DNA of 64,000 nucleotides from Pseudoramibacter alactolyticus ATCC 23263 (GCF_000185505.1 NZ_GL622359.1:2019221-2083220); one strand, 5' to 3'; positions 42,503-50,865 are shown, numbered from the stretch's first letter. Translations and numbers: made by a program. The notes: generated from the sequence alone by a model not told the origin.

Positions 42503-43099
42503 GTGATGGAGAAGGAAAAGAAAGGGCGCAGGGAAGACCGTCGGGTGCGTAAGACCAAGGCGGCGCTGCGGAAAGCGCTGACCGATTTTTTGCGGGAGAA
42601 GCCAATCCAGGAAATTCGCGTGCGGGAGATTGCCGACAAGATTGACATTAACCGCGGGACCTTCTATCAATATTATCGGGATGTGTACGATATGCTGGCC
42701 CAGCTGGAGGCGGAGCTCTTCGAGCAGTTTAACGTCATTTTCAAAGCGCATCGTGATCCGGTGATGACCAACGAAGATATCAAGGCGGTGTTTGTGCAGA
42801 TTTTTACCCTGCTGGCGGTCAATGCAGATTTGGCGATCGTGCTGATGGGGCCCAACGGCGATCCGGTGTTTGTGGATAAAATCCGGCAGATGGTGCGCCG
42901 CCGCTGCATCGACGATTTTTTTCGGAATTATCAAAAGAATCCGGACGAGACTTTTGAATATTTTTATGCCTATGCGGTGTCCGGCTGCATCGGTCTTTTT
43001 CAGCGTTGGCTGAGCGGCGGCGCCAGGGAAACGCCGGAGCAGATGGCAGATATTGTGGAGGAGATTCTGCTCAAGGGCATCCAGGTTCTGGAGGGCTGA
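42503..43099 (+). CDS. TetR-family regulator
   Basis: 198 aa from GTG 42503 (an ATG one codon later is equally possible; AGAAGGGGG lies upstream). The N-terminal helix-turn-helix RRVRKTKAALRKALTDFLRE and IREIADKIDINRGTFYQYYR is typical; the C-terminal helical ligand domain ends ILLKGIQVLEG. The C-terminal region (MADIVEEILLKGI) matches the TetR_C subgroup of DhaS-like regulators. Probably represses the divergent MMPL/heptad-repeat genes. Confidence 0.9.
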   Translation: MMEKEKKGRREDRRVRKTKAALRKALTDFLREKPIQEIRVREIADKIDINRGTFYQYYRDVYDMLAQLEAELFEQFNVIFKAHRDPVMTNEDIKAVFVQIFTLLAVNADLAIVLMGPNGDPVFVDKIRQMVRRRCIDDFFRNYQKNPDETFEYFYAYAVSGCIGLFQRWLSGGARETPEQMADIVEEILLKGIQVLEG

Positions 43100-43139
43100 A
43101 AAATGATGGCCCTTTGGCCAGGAATCGTAAAATGAGCGC

Positions 43140-43170
43140 TTGACAACGCAGCGAATTATGGTATCATAAT
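43140..43170 (+). promoter_or_regulatory. Promoter of tRNA-Val
   Basis: TTGACA (43140) with TATCAT (43162, 16-bp spacer) or CATAAT (43165, 19-bp spacer), the latter 8 bp before the mature tRNA end. Confidence 0.6.
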
Positions 43171-43177
43171 AAACGAT

Positions 43178-43253
43178 GATCCCTTAGCTCAGCTGGAAGA
43201 GCGCTACCTTCACACGGTAGAGGTCGCTGGTTCAAGCCCAGTAGGGATCACCA
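43178..43253 (+). tRNA. tRNA-Val (anticodon CAC)
   Basis: 76 nt cloverleaf including encoded CCA. Acceptor GATCCCT/AGGGATC; D arm GCTC/GAGC; anticodon stem CTACC/GGTAG with loop TTCACAC giving CAC; T arm GCTGG/CCAGT with TTCAAGC loop. Single gene with its own promoter and terminator. Confidence 0.93.
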
Positions 43254-43280
43254 TCCTTGTAAAAGAATACTGTGTTTCAC

Positions 43281-43314
43281 AAATAACGGACCCGATTGCG
43301 CGGGTCCGTTATTT
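43281..43314. terminator. Terminator of tRNA-Val
   Basis: Perfect 14-bp stem AAATAACGGACCCG / CGGGTCCGTTATTT with six-base loop. Confidence 0.8.
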
Positions 43315-43424
43315 GTTTGCGGGCTCCGCCGATGCGCGGGGCTTTTTTTATACGGTGCATGGCTGAAAACAACGAGAGGGACAGGTCGGGCCAAAAAGAT
43401 ATAATGCATATGAAATAAATAGGA

Positions 43425-43453
43425 TTGACAGTCGGCGAATAATCACCTATAAT
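43425..43453 (+). promoter_or_regulatory. Consensus sigma-A promoter of cooS
   Basis: TTGACA (43425-43430), exactly 17 bp, TATAAT (43448-43453). A perfect match to consensus, implying strong constitutive transcription unless repressed; the start codon is 65 bp downstream of the -10. Confidence 0.88.
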
Positions 43454-43517
43454 TCTGATATGTATAATTAATCGGTAGAACAGTATTTATCAGCGACATG
43501 AGAAAAGGAAGAGGAAC

Positions 43518-45584
43518 ATGATCGAAAAAATCCACAGCCATCGCAACTTAATCGGCTTTGATGAAAATGGCATCCCCACAGTGACCCATCCGGCGACGGA
43601 CCATCATCACGAGCAGGTGCATCCGCACGGTGACAGCTCCGACGACGCGTTTATCCGCGATTATATGGCAGCGGTCGGCGCGTACAAGCAGACTTTCCCG
43701 ACCCGGGACGAACAGATTGAGCAGACGCCGGACCCGGCGGTGCGGGAGATGCTGATCCGGCAGAAGCAGCTGGGAATCGACACGACCTTCGATCGTTTCG
43801 ACAAGCAAAAGCCCCAGTGTAATTTCGGCCTGGCCGGGGTGTGCTGCAAAAATTGCAACATGGGTCCCTGTCGTATCACGGCGAAAGCCAAGCGCGGCAT
43901 CTGCGGGGCCGATGCGGATCTGATCGTCGCGCGCAATCTGCTGCGTTCGGCGGCGGCCGGCGCGGCCCAGCACGGCATGCACGGCCGGGAGCTGATGCTC
44001 GAGCTCAAGTGGGCGGCGGAGAGCAAGCTCGATGTGCCGCTGCTCGGCGAGCAGAAGATCAAGGATACGGCAGCGGCCTTCGGCATCCCGACGGCGCACC
44101 GGAAGCTTAAGTCTGTCGCCGCCGATCTGGCGGGCGCTCTGCTTGCTGATCTGTCGAATCCGGATCCGGCAAAGCCCTACAAAACCATCGAAGCCTGCGC
44201 CCCTCCGGAGCGGGTGGCGGTATGGAAGGATTTGGACCTCGTGCCCATCAGCGCTTATCACGAAGTGTTCGAGGCCTACCACAAGACCGGCGTCGGCACC
44301 GACGGCGACTGGAAAAGCATTTTGCAGCAGATGCTGCGCTGCGGCCTGGCATTCACTTTCTCCGGGGTGGTGGGCACGTCCATTGCGACGGACGGGCTTT
44401 TCGGCGTCGGCGACCGGGTGACCTCGAAGGTGAATATCGGCGCGCTGAAAAAGGGCTATGTGAACATCGCGGTGCACGGGCATCTGCCGCTTTTGGTGAA
44501 GGCCATCGTGAAGGCCGGCCAAAGCGAAAAATTCGTCGATCTGGCAAGACGCCAGGGGGCGAAGGGCATCCGCTTTTACGGGATCTGCTGCTCCGGTCTT
44601 TCGGCGATGTACCGCTACGCCGGGGTGATCCCACTGTCCAACGCGGTATCGGCGGAGCTGGTGCTCGGCACCGGCGCCCTCGATTTGTGGGTGGCGGACG
44701 TACAGGATGTGTTCCCGGCGATCATGGACGTGGCGCACTGCACCCAAACCGCCGTGGTCACCACCAGCGCCTCGGCCAGGCTGCCCGGAGCGGAACGCTT
44801 TGAATACGACCGTCACCACAGCAACATCGGCGAGACCAAAACGCTGGCGGAAAAAATCGTGATGCGCGGCATTCAAAGCTTCGCCGACCGCCGGGGCGTG
44901 CCGGTTTATATCCCGCCATACGAGGTCGAGGCGGAGGTGGGCTTTTCGGTGGAATATGTGCACAAGCGCTTTGGCAGCATGACGCCGGTGGCCGAGGCCA
45001 TTCGCGACGGGCGCATCCTCGGCATCGTGAACATGGTGGGCTGCAACAATCCGAAGGTACCCTACGAACGCTGCATCGCCGATGTGACAGAGGTGTTGGT
45101 GAAAAACAACGTGCTGGTGCTTTCCAACGGCTGCGCCTCTTACCCGCTGATGAAGCTGGGCTATTGCAGTAAGGCCGGCCGGGAAAAGGCCGGCGAGGCA
45201 CTGCGGAAATTCCTCGCGCCGGACTTGCCGCCGGTGTGGCATGTGGGCGAGTGCATCGACAACACCCGATCCTCCGGAATTATGGCGGGCATTGCGGCGA
45301 CGCTCGGGGTTGACCTGCCGGCGATGCCCTATGCTTTTTCTTCGCCGGAATGGAGCAACGAAAAGGGACTTGATGCGGCCATGGGCTTCAGGCTTTTGGG
45401 CGTGAGCTCCTATCATTGCGTGGAGGCGCCAATTTTCGGCTCGAAAAACGTCATTGAATTTATGAAAGAAGGCACGCGGGAAACGCTGGGCTCGGTGATG
45501 CACGTCAATGTGGATCCGAAGGCGCTCGGCGAAAAAATCGTCGCCGACATGAAGGCCAAACGTGCAGCCCTTGGCTGGGACTGA
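43518..45584 (+). CDS. cooS: Anaerobic Ni-Fe carbon monoxide dehydrogenase, catalytic subunit
   Basis: 688 aa, close to or slightly above the family length. It interconverts CO and CO2 at a Ni-Fe-S C-cluster. N-terminal cysteines for the B and D clusters are in CNFGLAGVCCKNCNMGPCRI and GICGADAD. C-cluster ligands are visible as HGHLPLL (His), YGICCSGLSAM, MVGCNNPK, LSNGCASYPLMK and GECIDNTRSSGI. Residues 21-38 are an unusual histidine-rich patch (HPATDHHHEQVHPHG) before the first cluster. No cooF, cooC or acetyl-CoA synthase gene is adjacent; a three-gene ABC transporter follows at 16 bp. Start behind GGAAGAGG. Confidence 0.96.
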   Translation: MIEKIHSHRNLIGFDENGIPTVTHPATDHHHEQVHPHGDSSDDAFIRDYMAAVGAYKQTFPTRDEQIEQTPDPAVREMLIRQKQLGIDTTFDRFDKQKPQCNFGLAGVCCKNCNMGPCRITAKAKRGICGADADLIVARNLLRSAAAGAAQHGMHGRELMLELKWAAESKLDVPLLGEQKIKDTAAAFGIPTAHRKLKSVAADLAGALLADLSNPDPAKPYKTIEACAPPERVAVWKDLDLVPISAYHEVFEAYHKTGVGTDGDWKSILQQMLRCGLAFTFSGVVGTSIATDGLFGVGDRVTSKVNIGALKKGYVNIAVHGHLPLLVKAIVKAGQSEKFVDLARRQGAKGIRFYGICCSGLSAMYRYAGVIPLSNAVSAELVLGTGALDLWVADVQDVFPAIMDVAHCTQTAVVTTSASARLPGAERFEYDRHHSNIGETKTLAEKIVMRGIQSFADRRGVPVYIPPYEVEAEVGFSVEYVHKRFGSMTPVAEAIRDGRILGIVNMVGCNNPKVPYERCIADVTEVLVKNNVLVLSNGCASYPLMKLGYCSKAGREKAGEALRKFLAPDLPPVWHVGECIDNTRSSGIMAGIAATLGVDLPAMPYAFSSPEWSNEKGLDAAMGFRLLGVSSYHCVEAPIFGSKNVIEFMKEGTRETLGSVMHVNVDPKALGEKIVADMKAKRAALGWD

Positions 45585-45600
45585 GATCGGAGGTGTGCCG

Positions 45601-46575
45601 ATGAAGAAAAAACGATGGCTCAGCGGTTTGCTCGCGGCGGCGATGATATTCTGCGCCGGCTGCAGCCCAAAAGCGGCGGGCACGAAGGCAACCGGCCCAA
45701 AATCGGGCAGCCGGACAGCGATCATCGGTTATCTGCCGATCACCCACGCGCTGCCGGTATTCGAGATGAAAAAGCAGCTTGAACATCGCCACAGCGGGGT
45801 GAGGGTGCGGCTTCAGAAATTCAGCTCCTGGACCGATCTGATGGACGCGCTGGGCGCCGGGCGCATCGACGGAGCCTCGGTGCTCGTCGAGCTGGCCATG
45901 AGCGCGAAAAACAAGGGCATCGATCTGCGGGCGGTGGCGCTGGGCCACCGGGACGGCAACGTGCTGGTGGCGGCCAACGGCATTAAAAATGCGCGGCAGC
46001 TGAAGGGCAAGACCATCGCCATTCCCTCGACCCAGTCCTCCCATTACATCCTCGTGCGGGAGGCGCTGCGGCGGGCGGGGCTTAAGATGACGGATGTGAA
46101 GCTCACCCAGCTTTCTCCGGCGGAGATGCCCTCCGCGCTGGCCGGCGGCGCCATCGACGCCTATTGTGTGGCGGAGCCCTACGGCGCTGTGGTCGTGGCG
46201 AAGCACTTCGGCCATGTGCTGGCTGCTTCGGACGCGCTTTGGCCGGATGCCATCTGCTGCGCTTTTGTGCTGCGGGGCGATTTTATCGATGCGCATTCCA
46301 GGGCGGCGCAGCGCATCGCAGCAACCTACCGGAGGACCGGTGCAGCGTTAAACGCCCGCGAGGCGGCCGCGCTTTCGGATCAATATCTGAATCAGGAACG
46401 CAGCGTGCTCAAACAGTCGTTGAAGTGGATTGACTATTCGGATCTCACACTGACGCGCAAAGATTACGCGGTGCTTTCGTGGAAGATGACCGCCGCCGGT
46501 ATCGCCAGGCGGACGCCGGCCTACGATGATTTTGTATATGCCCCAAAGGAGGGAAATAATTCATGCAGCGATTGA
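45601..46575 (+). CDS. ABC transporter substrate-binding lipoprotein, SsuA/TauA/NMT1-like
   Basis: 324 aa from ATG 45601 with GATCGGAGGTG upstream. Signal peptide with lipobox MIFCAGCS. The mature protein has the NMT1/SsuA-like fold: IIGYLPITHALPVFEMKKQL, WTDLMDALGAGRIDGASVLV, LKGKTIAIPSTQSSHYI, LAGGAIDAYCVAEPYG. Such proteins bind nitrate, sulfonates, bicarbonate, taurine or thiamine precursors. It begins 17 bp after cooS, so the ligand is probably something the CO dehydrogenase operon needs; which one is not evident. Confidence 0.9.
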   Translation: MKKKRWLSGLLAAAMIFCAGCSPKAAGTKATGPKSGSRTAIIGYLPITHALPVFEMKKQLEHRHSGVRVRLQKFSSWTDLMDALGAGRIDGASVLVELAMSAKNKGIDLRAVALGHRDGNVLVAANGIKNARQLKGKTIAIPSTQSSHYILVREALRRAGLKMTDVKLTQLSPAEMPSALAGGAIDAYCVAEPYGAVVVAKHFGHVLAASDALWPDAICCAFVLRGDFIDAHSRAAQRIAATYRRTGAALNAREAAALSDQYLNQERSVLKQSLKWIDYSDLTLTRKDYAVLSWKMTAAGIARRTPAYDDFVYAPKEGNNSCSD

Positions 46576-47360
46576 CAAAACTGAAAGCCGGAGCGGTCGC
46601 CTTTGCGGTGCTGATCGCGGTTTGGGCGGCGGCCGTGCGTTTGTTTAACGTGAATCCGGCGCTCTTTCCGCCGCCGACGCAGGTGGCCCGGGCTTTCGGG
46701 GAGTTGTGGACCACCGGGCTGGCCGGCGGCTCTTCGGCGCTGCCCCTGCCGGTGCACATCGGCGTGAGCCTCGGGCGCTTTGCGGCGGGCTATGCGCTGG
46801 CGGCCGTCTGCGGCATCGGCCTGGGGCTGCTGTTTGGCCTTTTCCCCAGAGTCTTTGACTATGCCAATCCGGTGGTGCAGCTGCTGCGGCCCATCGCGCC
46901 GGTGGCCTGGATGCCTTTTATCGTGCTGTGGTTCGGCATCGGCGATGCGCCGGCCGTCGCGATCATTTTTATCGCGGGCCTTTTTCCGGTGCTCCTCGCC
47001 ACGGCCCGGGCCGTGGGGCAGATCGCGCCGATTTACTGGCAGGTGGCGGATAATTTTGGCATGAGCGGCTGGCAGAAGATTGCGAAGATCGTCTGCCCGG
47101 CGGCCTTCCCCCAGATCATGGCGAGCCTGCAGGCGGCCATCGGCACCGCGTGGATCTTTCTGGTATCCGGGGAGATGGTCGGCGCCCAGTCGGGGCTGGG
47201 TTTTCTCATCATGGACTGCAAAAACGCTATCCGATCCGACGCACTGCTCGCGGTGATGACGGTCATCGGGATCATCGGGCTGATTTTAAACAAGGCGGTG
47301 GCGGCGATTGAAAAACGGGTGCAGGCGCACTGGGGCATGGTGAACGGGGGCACAGAATGA
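46563..47360 (+). CDS. ABC transporter permease, SsuC/TauC-like
   Basis: 265 aa with six hydrophobic segments. BPD_transp_1 domain: LGRFAAGYALAAVCGIGLGL, PIAPVAWMPFIVLWFGIGDA, and the ATPase-contacting EAA-like loop around NFGMSGWQKIAKIVCPAAFP. It overlaps the upstream gene by 13 bases and the downstream ATPase by four bases, so the three are translated together. Confidence 0.93.
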   Translation: MQRLTKLKAGAVAFAVLIAVWAAAVRLFNVNPALFPPPTQVARAFGELWTTGLAGGSSALPLPVHIGVSLGRFAAGYALAAVCGIGLGLLFGLFPRVFDYANPVVQLLRPIAPVAWMPFIVLWFGIGDAPAVAIIFIAGLFPVLLATARAVGQIAPIYWQVADNFGMSGWQKIAKIVCPAAFPQIMASLQAAIGTAWIFLVSGEMVGAQSGLGFLIMDCKNAIRSDALLAVMTVIGIIGLILNKAVAAIEKRVQAHWGMVNGGTE

Positions 47361-48130
47361 TCGAAATTGAGAAAGTTTCAAAGAGTTTTGCGGAGCAAAA
47401 ACGAGCCGCGCGCTTTACGGCGCTCGACCGGGTATCGTTATCCGTGGCGCCGGGCGAGCTGCTCTGTCTGCTCGGGCCTTCGGGCTGCGGCAAGAGCACA
47501 CTGCTGGGCATCCTGGCCGGCTTTATCGTGCCGGATGCCGGCGAAGTGCGCATCGACGGGGAGCCGGTCGCCGGGCCGTCGCCATCCCGGGTGATGATCT
47601 TCCAGCACTACGGCCTTTTGCCCTGGCGCACCGTGGCGGCCAACGTGGCCCTCGGTCTCGAGACCCGGGGCGTGCCGCGGGCGGCGCGCGACGCGAAGGT
47701 GGCGCATTATCTCGAATTGGTGGGCCTTGGCGGAGCCAAAGATAAACATCCGGCGCAGCTTTCCGGTGGCATGCAGCAGCGGGTGGCCATTGCCCGGGCG
47801 CTGGCCGTCGAGCCGGAGGTTCTCTTTATGGACGAGCCCTTCGGCGCGCTGGACGCCATCACCCGCATGCAGCTGCAGGAGGATGTGAAGCGGCTGAGCC
47901 AGGAAACGGGCACCACCATCGTCTTTGTGACCCACGATATCGAGGAAGCGGTGTATCTGGCGGACCGCATCGCGATCATGGCGGCGAACCCCGGCCGGAT
48001 TCACGCGGTGCTGCCGGTGCAGATGCCCCGGGTGCGGGAGCGCACTTCCGACGATTTTATTTTGATGCGCGACCGCGTCTTTGCGGCCATGCACATGAAG
48101 CCGGAGCATCCCCTGGAATATTATTTATAA
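47357..48130 (+). CDS. ABC transporter ATP-binding protein, SsuB/TauB-like
   Basis: 257 aa. Walker A LGPSGCGKSTLLGILAG, Q-loop IFQHYGLLPW, signature QLSGGMQQRVAIARAL, Walker B VLFMDEPFGALD, H-loop VFVTHDIEEAV. The D-loop FGALD and the spacing are as in nitrate/sulfonate importers. Last gene of the CO dehydrogenase operon, followed by a terminator. Confidence 0.95.
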   Translation: MIEIEKVSKSFAEQKRAARFTALDRVSLSVAPGELLCLLGPSGCGKSTLLGILAGFIVPDAGEVRIDGEPVAGPSPSRVMIFQHYGLLPWRTVAANVALGLETRGVPRAARDAKVAHYLELVGLGGAKDKHPAQLSGGMQQRVAIARALAVEPEVLFMDEPFGALDAITRMQLQEDVKRLSQETGTTIVFVTHDIEEAVYLADRIAIMAANPGRIHAVLPVQMPRVRERTSDDFILMRDRVFAAMHMKPEHPLEYYL

Positions 48131-48132
48131 GC

Positions 48133-48157
48133 AAAAAAGCCCTTTCGGGCTTTTTTT
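48133..48157. terminator. Bidirectional terminator
   Basis: AAAAAAGCCC-tttc-GGGCTTTTTTT between the ABC operon (+) and folA (-). Confidence 0.88.
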
Positions 48158-48175
48158 GTTTGGATTTAAAAATTG

Positions 48176-48652
48176 TCATGATTTTCGCAGATAGGTATAA
48201 TAATCGTAACTTGGATCGCCGGAAATATGGGCGTCAAGGGTTTTGGTGAAAAGCGCCGGATCAAAGGCGGGAAAATAGGTATCGCCGACATAAGCCGCGT
48301 CGATTTCGGTGAGATAGAGCACATCGGCCAGGGGCAGCGCTTTGGAATAAACCGCTGCGCCGCCGGCGATAAAGAGTTGGTCGGAGAAGGCAGCCCCCAG
48401 GCGAAGAGCCTCGGCCAGGCTGGCGGCGATTCGACAGCCGGGAGCCCGAAAGGTTTGGTTTCGCGACAGAACGATGGTTTGGCGACGGGGGAGCGGCCGG
48501 CCGATTTCGGCATAGGTTTGGCGCCCCATGATCACCACGTGGCCGGTGGTCAGTTTTTGAAACCGTGCCTGTTCGCCGGGGATCCGCCAGGGGATGCGGC
48601 CATGGTCGCCAATGAGGCGATGGCGGTCGCAGGCGGCGATCAGGGCGATCAT
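48176..48652 (-). CDS. folA: Dihydrofolate reductase
   Basis: 158 aa from ATG 48652. Standard DHFR: MIALIAACDRHRLIGDHGRI with the Met20-loop region, PWRIPGEQARFQKLTTGHVV carrying the active-site acid position, MGRQTYAEIGRPLPRR, VLSRN and LFIAGGAAVYSKAL. At the substrate-acid position the residue after P-W-x-x-P is Gly-Glu rather than the common Glu-Asp/Asp arrangement, so the acid is probably E27. The start overlaps the stop of the pyruvate-kinase-like gene (ATGA), giving coupled translation. No thymidylate synthase gene is adjacent. Confidence 0.92.
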   Translation of the reverse strand: MIALIAACDRHRLIGDHGRIPWRIPGEQARFQKLTTGHVVIMGRQTYAEIGRPLPRRQTIVLSRNQTFRAPGCRIAASLAEALRLGAAFSDQLFIAGGAAVYSKALPLADVLYLTEIDAAYVGDTYFPAFDPALFTKTLDAHISGDPSYDYYTYLRKS

Positions 48653-49695
48653 AGCGTCACCACCTCGGCGGTCGCCGTGCGCACCAGGTAACGCATGGCC
48701 TCGGCGGGATAGTTGCCGGCGGCGGTTTCCCCGGTGAGCATCAGGGCGGCAGCGCCGTCGCAAACGGCGTTGTAAACATCGCAGACCTCGGCGCGGGTCG
48801 GCACGGGATGGCGGCGCATGCTGTCGAGCATCTGCGTGACCACCATAAACGGGCAATTTTGGGCGCGGCAGCGGGCGGCGACGGCCTTTTGCACGGCGGG
48901 CAGCCGCCAGAGCGGCAGGGCGCTGCCGAGGTCGCCCCGGGCAATCACCAGCCAATCCGTTTCGCGGATGATGCCGTCCAGATGGTCGAGGCCGACGCGG
49001 TTTTCGATTTTGGCAAAAATCGTAAGTTCCTCGAGCCGGGATTCGGCGAGGATCTCACGCAGCTTTCGGATATCGCCGCCGCTTTGCACGAAGGGCATCA
49101 TGACCTGGGTGACGCCGCAGGTCCGGGCCAGGGTCAGATTGTGCCGGTCCGATTCGGTGAGCAGGGGCAGATCCAGGGATATGCCGGGAAGGGCGAGGCT
49201 TTTGCGGCTTTCCAAACGGCCGCCGCGGATCACCCGGCAGCAAACGCTGTCGGCGATGCATGTGACGGCGCGCAGTTCGATTTGACCGTCGTCCAGCAGC
49301 AGCGGCTGATCGGGCGTGAGGGCATCCAGCACGGCGGCGGGCACCGGGATGGCATCGGGAGCGGGTGCGGCGGCCAGACGTACGCGCCCACCGCGGGACA
49401 GCGCGAGGGGCTTTGGCAGCGTGCCGATGCGCAGCTCCGGCCCGTGGAGATCGATCATCAGATCGGCTGTGACGCCGCAACACGTTTGGGCTGCGCGGAA
49501 GGCCGCAAGCCAATCGGCACAGCGGTCGAGATCACCGTGGGAAAGATTGAGGCGCATTCCCGTCATGCCGGCCTCGAGCAGCGTGCAGAACGTTTTTTCG
49601 TCGCGGCAGCTCGGCCCGAAGGTGCCGTAAAATCGGAGGGGCGCCGGCCGGCGGGCCGGCGGCTCAAAAGAAGGTGACAAGTTTAAAGGTTTCAT
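48649..49695 (-). CDS. Short pyruvate-kinase-like protein
   Basis: 348 aa, lacking the C-terminal allosteric domain of ordinary pyruvate kinase (about 470 aa). Present: GMTGMRLNLSHGDL, the DLHGPELRIG segment opening the B domain, IFAKIENRVGLDHLDGII with the catalytic Lys, ARGDLG metal site, VVTQMLDSMRRHPVPTRAEV and MLTGETAAGNYP. Altered: TFGPSCRD at the start and MPFVQ where ASFVR is usual. It may be a minimal pyruvate kinase or have a different phosphoryl acceptor. A -10 (TATAAT, minus strand 49702-49707) lies so close that the mRNA may be leaderless. Confidence 0.82.
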   Translation of the reverse strand: MKPLNLSPSFEPPARRPAPLRFYGTFGPSCRDEKTFCTLLEAGMTGMRLNLSHGDLDRCADWLAAFRAAQTCCGVTADLMIDLHGPELRIGTLPKPLALSRGGRVRLAAAPAPDAIPVPAAVLDALTPDQPLLLDDGQIELRAVTCIADSVCCRVIRGGRLESRKSLALPGISLDLPLLTESDRHNLTLARTCGVTQVMMPFVQSGGDIRKLREILAESRLEELTIFAKIENRVGLDHLDGIIRETDWLVIARGDLGSALPLWRLPAVQKAVAARCRAQNCPFMVVTQMLDSMRRHPVPTRAEVCDVYNAVCDGAAALMLTGETAAGNYPAEAMRYLVRTATAEVVTL

Positions 49696-49701
49696 GGCAT
49701 C

Positions 49702-49707
49702 ATTATA
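49702..49707 (-). promoter_or_regulatory. -10 element of the pyruvate-kinase-like/folA unit
   Basis: TATGCTATAATG on the minus strand. Transcription would start about 49694-49696, at the ATG itself. Confidence 0.5.
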
Positions 49708-49758
49708 GCATAGCAGGCACGGCGTGCGGTTTTAAAAATAAAGGAAGGACGCGGGAAG

Positions 49759-50706
49759 ATGCAAAAAGTTTTTGGGATTGATATTGGTGGCACCAGCGTT
49801 AAAATGGGATGCTTCACAGCAGGCGGCGAGCGCCTGGACGAATGGGCGATCCCGACGCGAACGGCGGCCGGCGGCAGCGGGATCCTGCCGGATATCGTGG
49901 CGAGTGTTGAGGCCTATTGCCGGCAGCACGGGCTCGCGCAATCGGCGATGGTCGGTGCGGGCATCGGCGTGCCGGGGCCGGTGAATGCCGAGGGGATCGT
50001 CGACGGTGCTGTGAATCTTGGCTGGGGGCGCTGCGATCCCGGCGCGGTCTTTACCGAGGCGACGGGCATGCCGGCAGCGGTGGGCAACGACGCCAATGTG
50101 GCCGCACTGGGCGAATGCTGGCAGGGGGCCGGCAAGGGCCGCAAAAGTCTGGTGATGCTCACCCTGGGAACAGGCATCGGCGGCGGTGTGGTGGTGAACG
50201 GGCAGCTGGTGGCCGGCTGTCACGGAGCTGCCGGGGAGATCGGTCATTTCCCGGTGAATCCGGATGAGCCGGAAACCTGCGGCTGCGGCAAGCACGGATG
50301 CCTGGAGCAATACGCTTCCGCCACGGGGATTGTGCGGCTGGCCGGGCGGGCACTGACCGCCGATCCCCATCGGCCGACGCGGCTGCGGGAGGGCGCACTT
50401 TCTGCAAAGGCCATTTTTGAGGCGGCCAAGGCGGACGATGCCCTGGCCCTGGCATTGGTGGATCGCGTTGCCGCGCTGCTCGGCCAGGGACTCGCAACCA
50501 TCGCCGGGGTGTTGGATCCCGAGATGTTTGTGATCGGCGGAGGTATGGCCAATGCCGGTGAATTTTTGCGCGGGCGCATCGAGCGCGCGTATCGGCGGCT
50601 GGCCTTTGCGGCCTCTCGTGATACGCCCATTCAATTGGCACAGCTGGGCAATGACGCCGGTATCATCGGTGCGGCGAAGCTGGCATTCGGGGCAAGGGCG
50701 CGTTAA
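49759..50706 (+). CDS. ROK-family sugar kinase, glucokinase-like
   Basis: 315 aa. ATP-binding FGIDIGGTSVKMGCF at the N-terminus, catalytic VGNDANVAALGECWQG with Asp, LGTGIGGGVVVNGQL, the zinc-binding CGCGKHGCLEQYAS with upstream GEIGHFPV, and FVIGGGMANAG. Most like Firmicute glucokinases (GlcK). Phosphorylates glucose or a related hexose. Divergent from the pyruvate-kinase-like gene with only 63 bp between, so the two glycolytic-type genes share a promoter region. Confidence 0.9.
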   Translation: MQKVFGIDIGGTSVKMGCFTAGGERLDEWAIPTRTAAGGSGILPDIVASVEAYCRQHGLAQSAMVGAGIGVPGPVNAEGIVDGAVNLGWGRCDPGAVFTEATGMPAAVGNDANVAALGECWQGAGKGRKSLVMLTLGTGIGGGVVVNGQLVAGCHGAAGEIGHFPVNPDEPETCGCGKHGCLEQYASATGIVRLAGRALTADPHRPTRLREGALSAKAIFEAAKADDALALALVDRVAALLGQGLATIAGVLDPEMFVIGGGMANAGEFLRGRIERAYRRLAFAASRDTPIQLAQLGNDAGIIGAAKLAFGARAR

Positions 50707-50744
50707 AAAAGATTAATGACGGCATTTATCCCCGGTATTCACAG

Positions 50745-50865
50745 GTTATGCACAGTTTCAGCCATGGATTTTTCGATATTTGCGGATGATCCACAGGATT
50801 GTGGATCATTTGGAAGGGAAATGTGCACAAGGCAGGGTGGGTTGCCCACAGAATTATCCACAAAA
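50745..50865. promoter_or_regulatory. Cluster of DnaA-box-like sites
   Basis: TTATGCACA at 50747, TGATCCACA followed after four bases by TGTGGATCA (an inverted pair, about 50787-50808), and a perfect TTATCCACA at 50854. At least four 9-mers in 120 bp with no dnaA or dnaN gene nearby. The inverted pair also forms a hairpin with a nine-base stem. Confidence 0.5.

Noticed and set aside
43548-45725. 725-aa open frame antisense to cooS
   Set aside because: Shadow frame of a GC-rich gene: the plus strand has full CO dehydrogenase motifs, promoter and ribosome site; the antisense frame has none and low-complexity composition.
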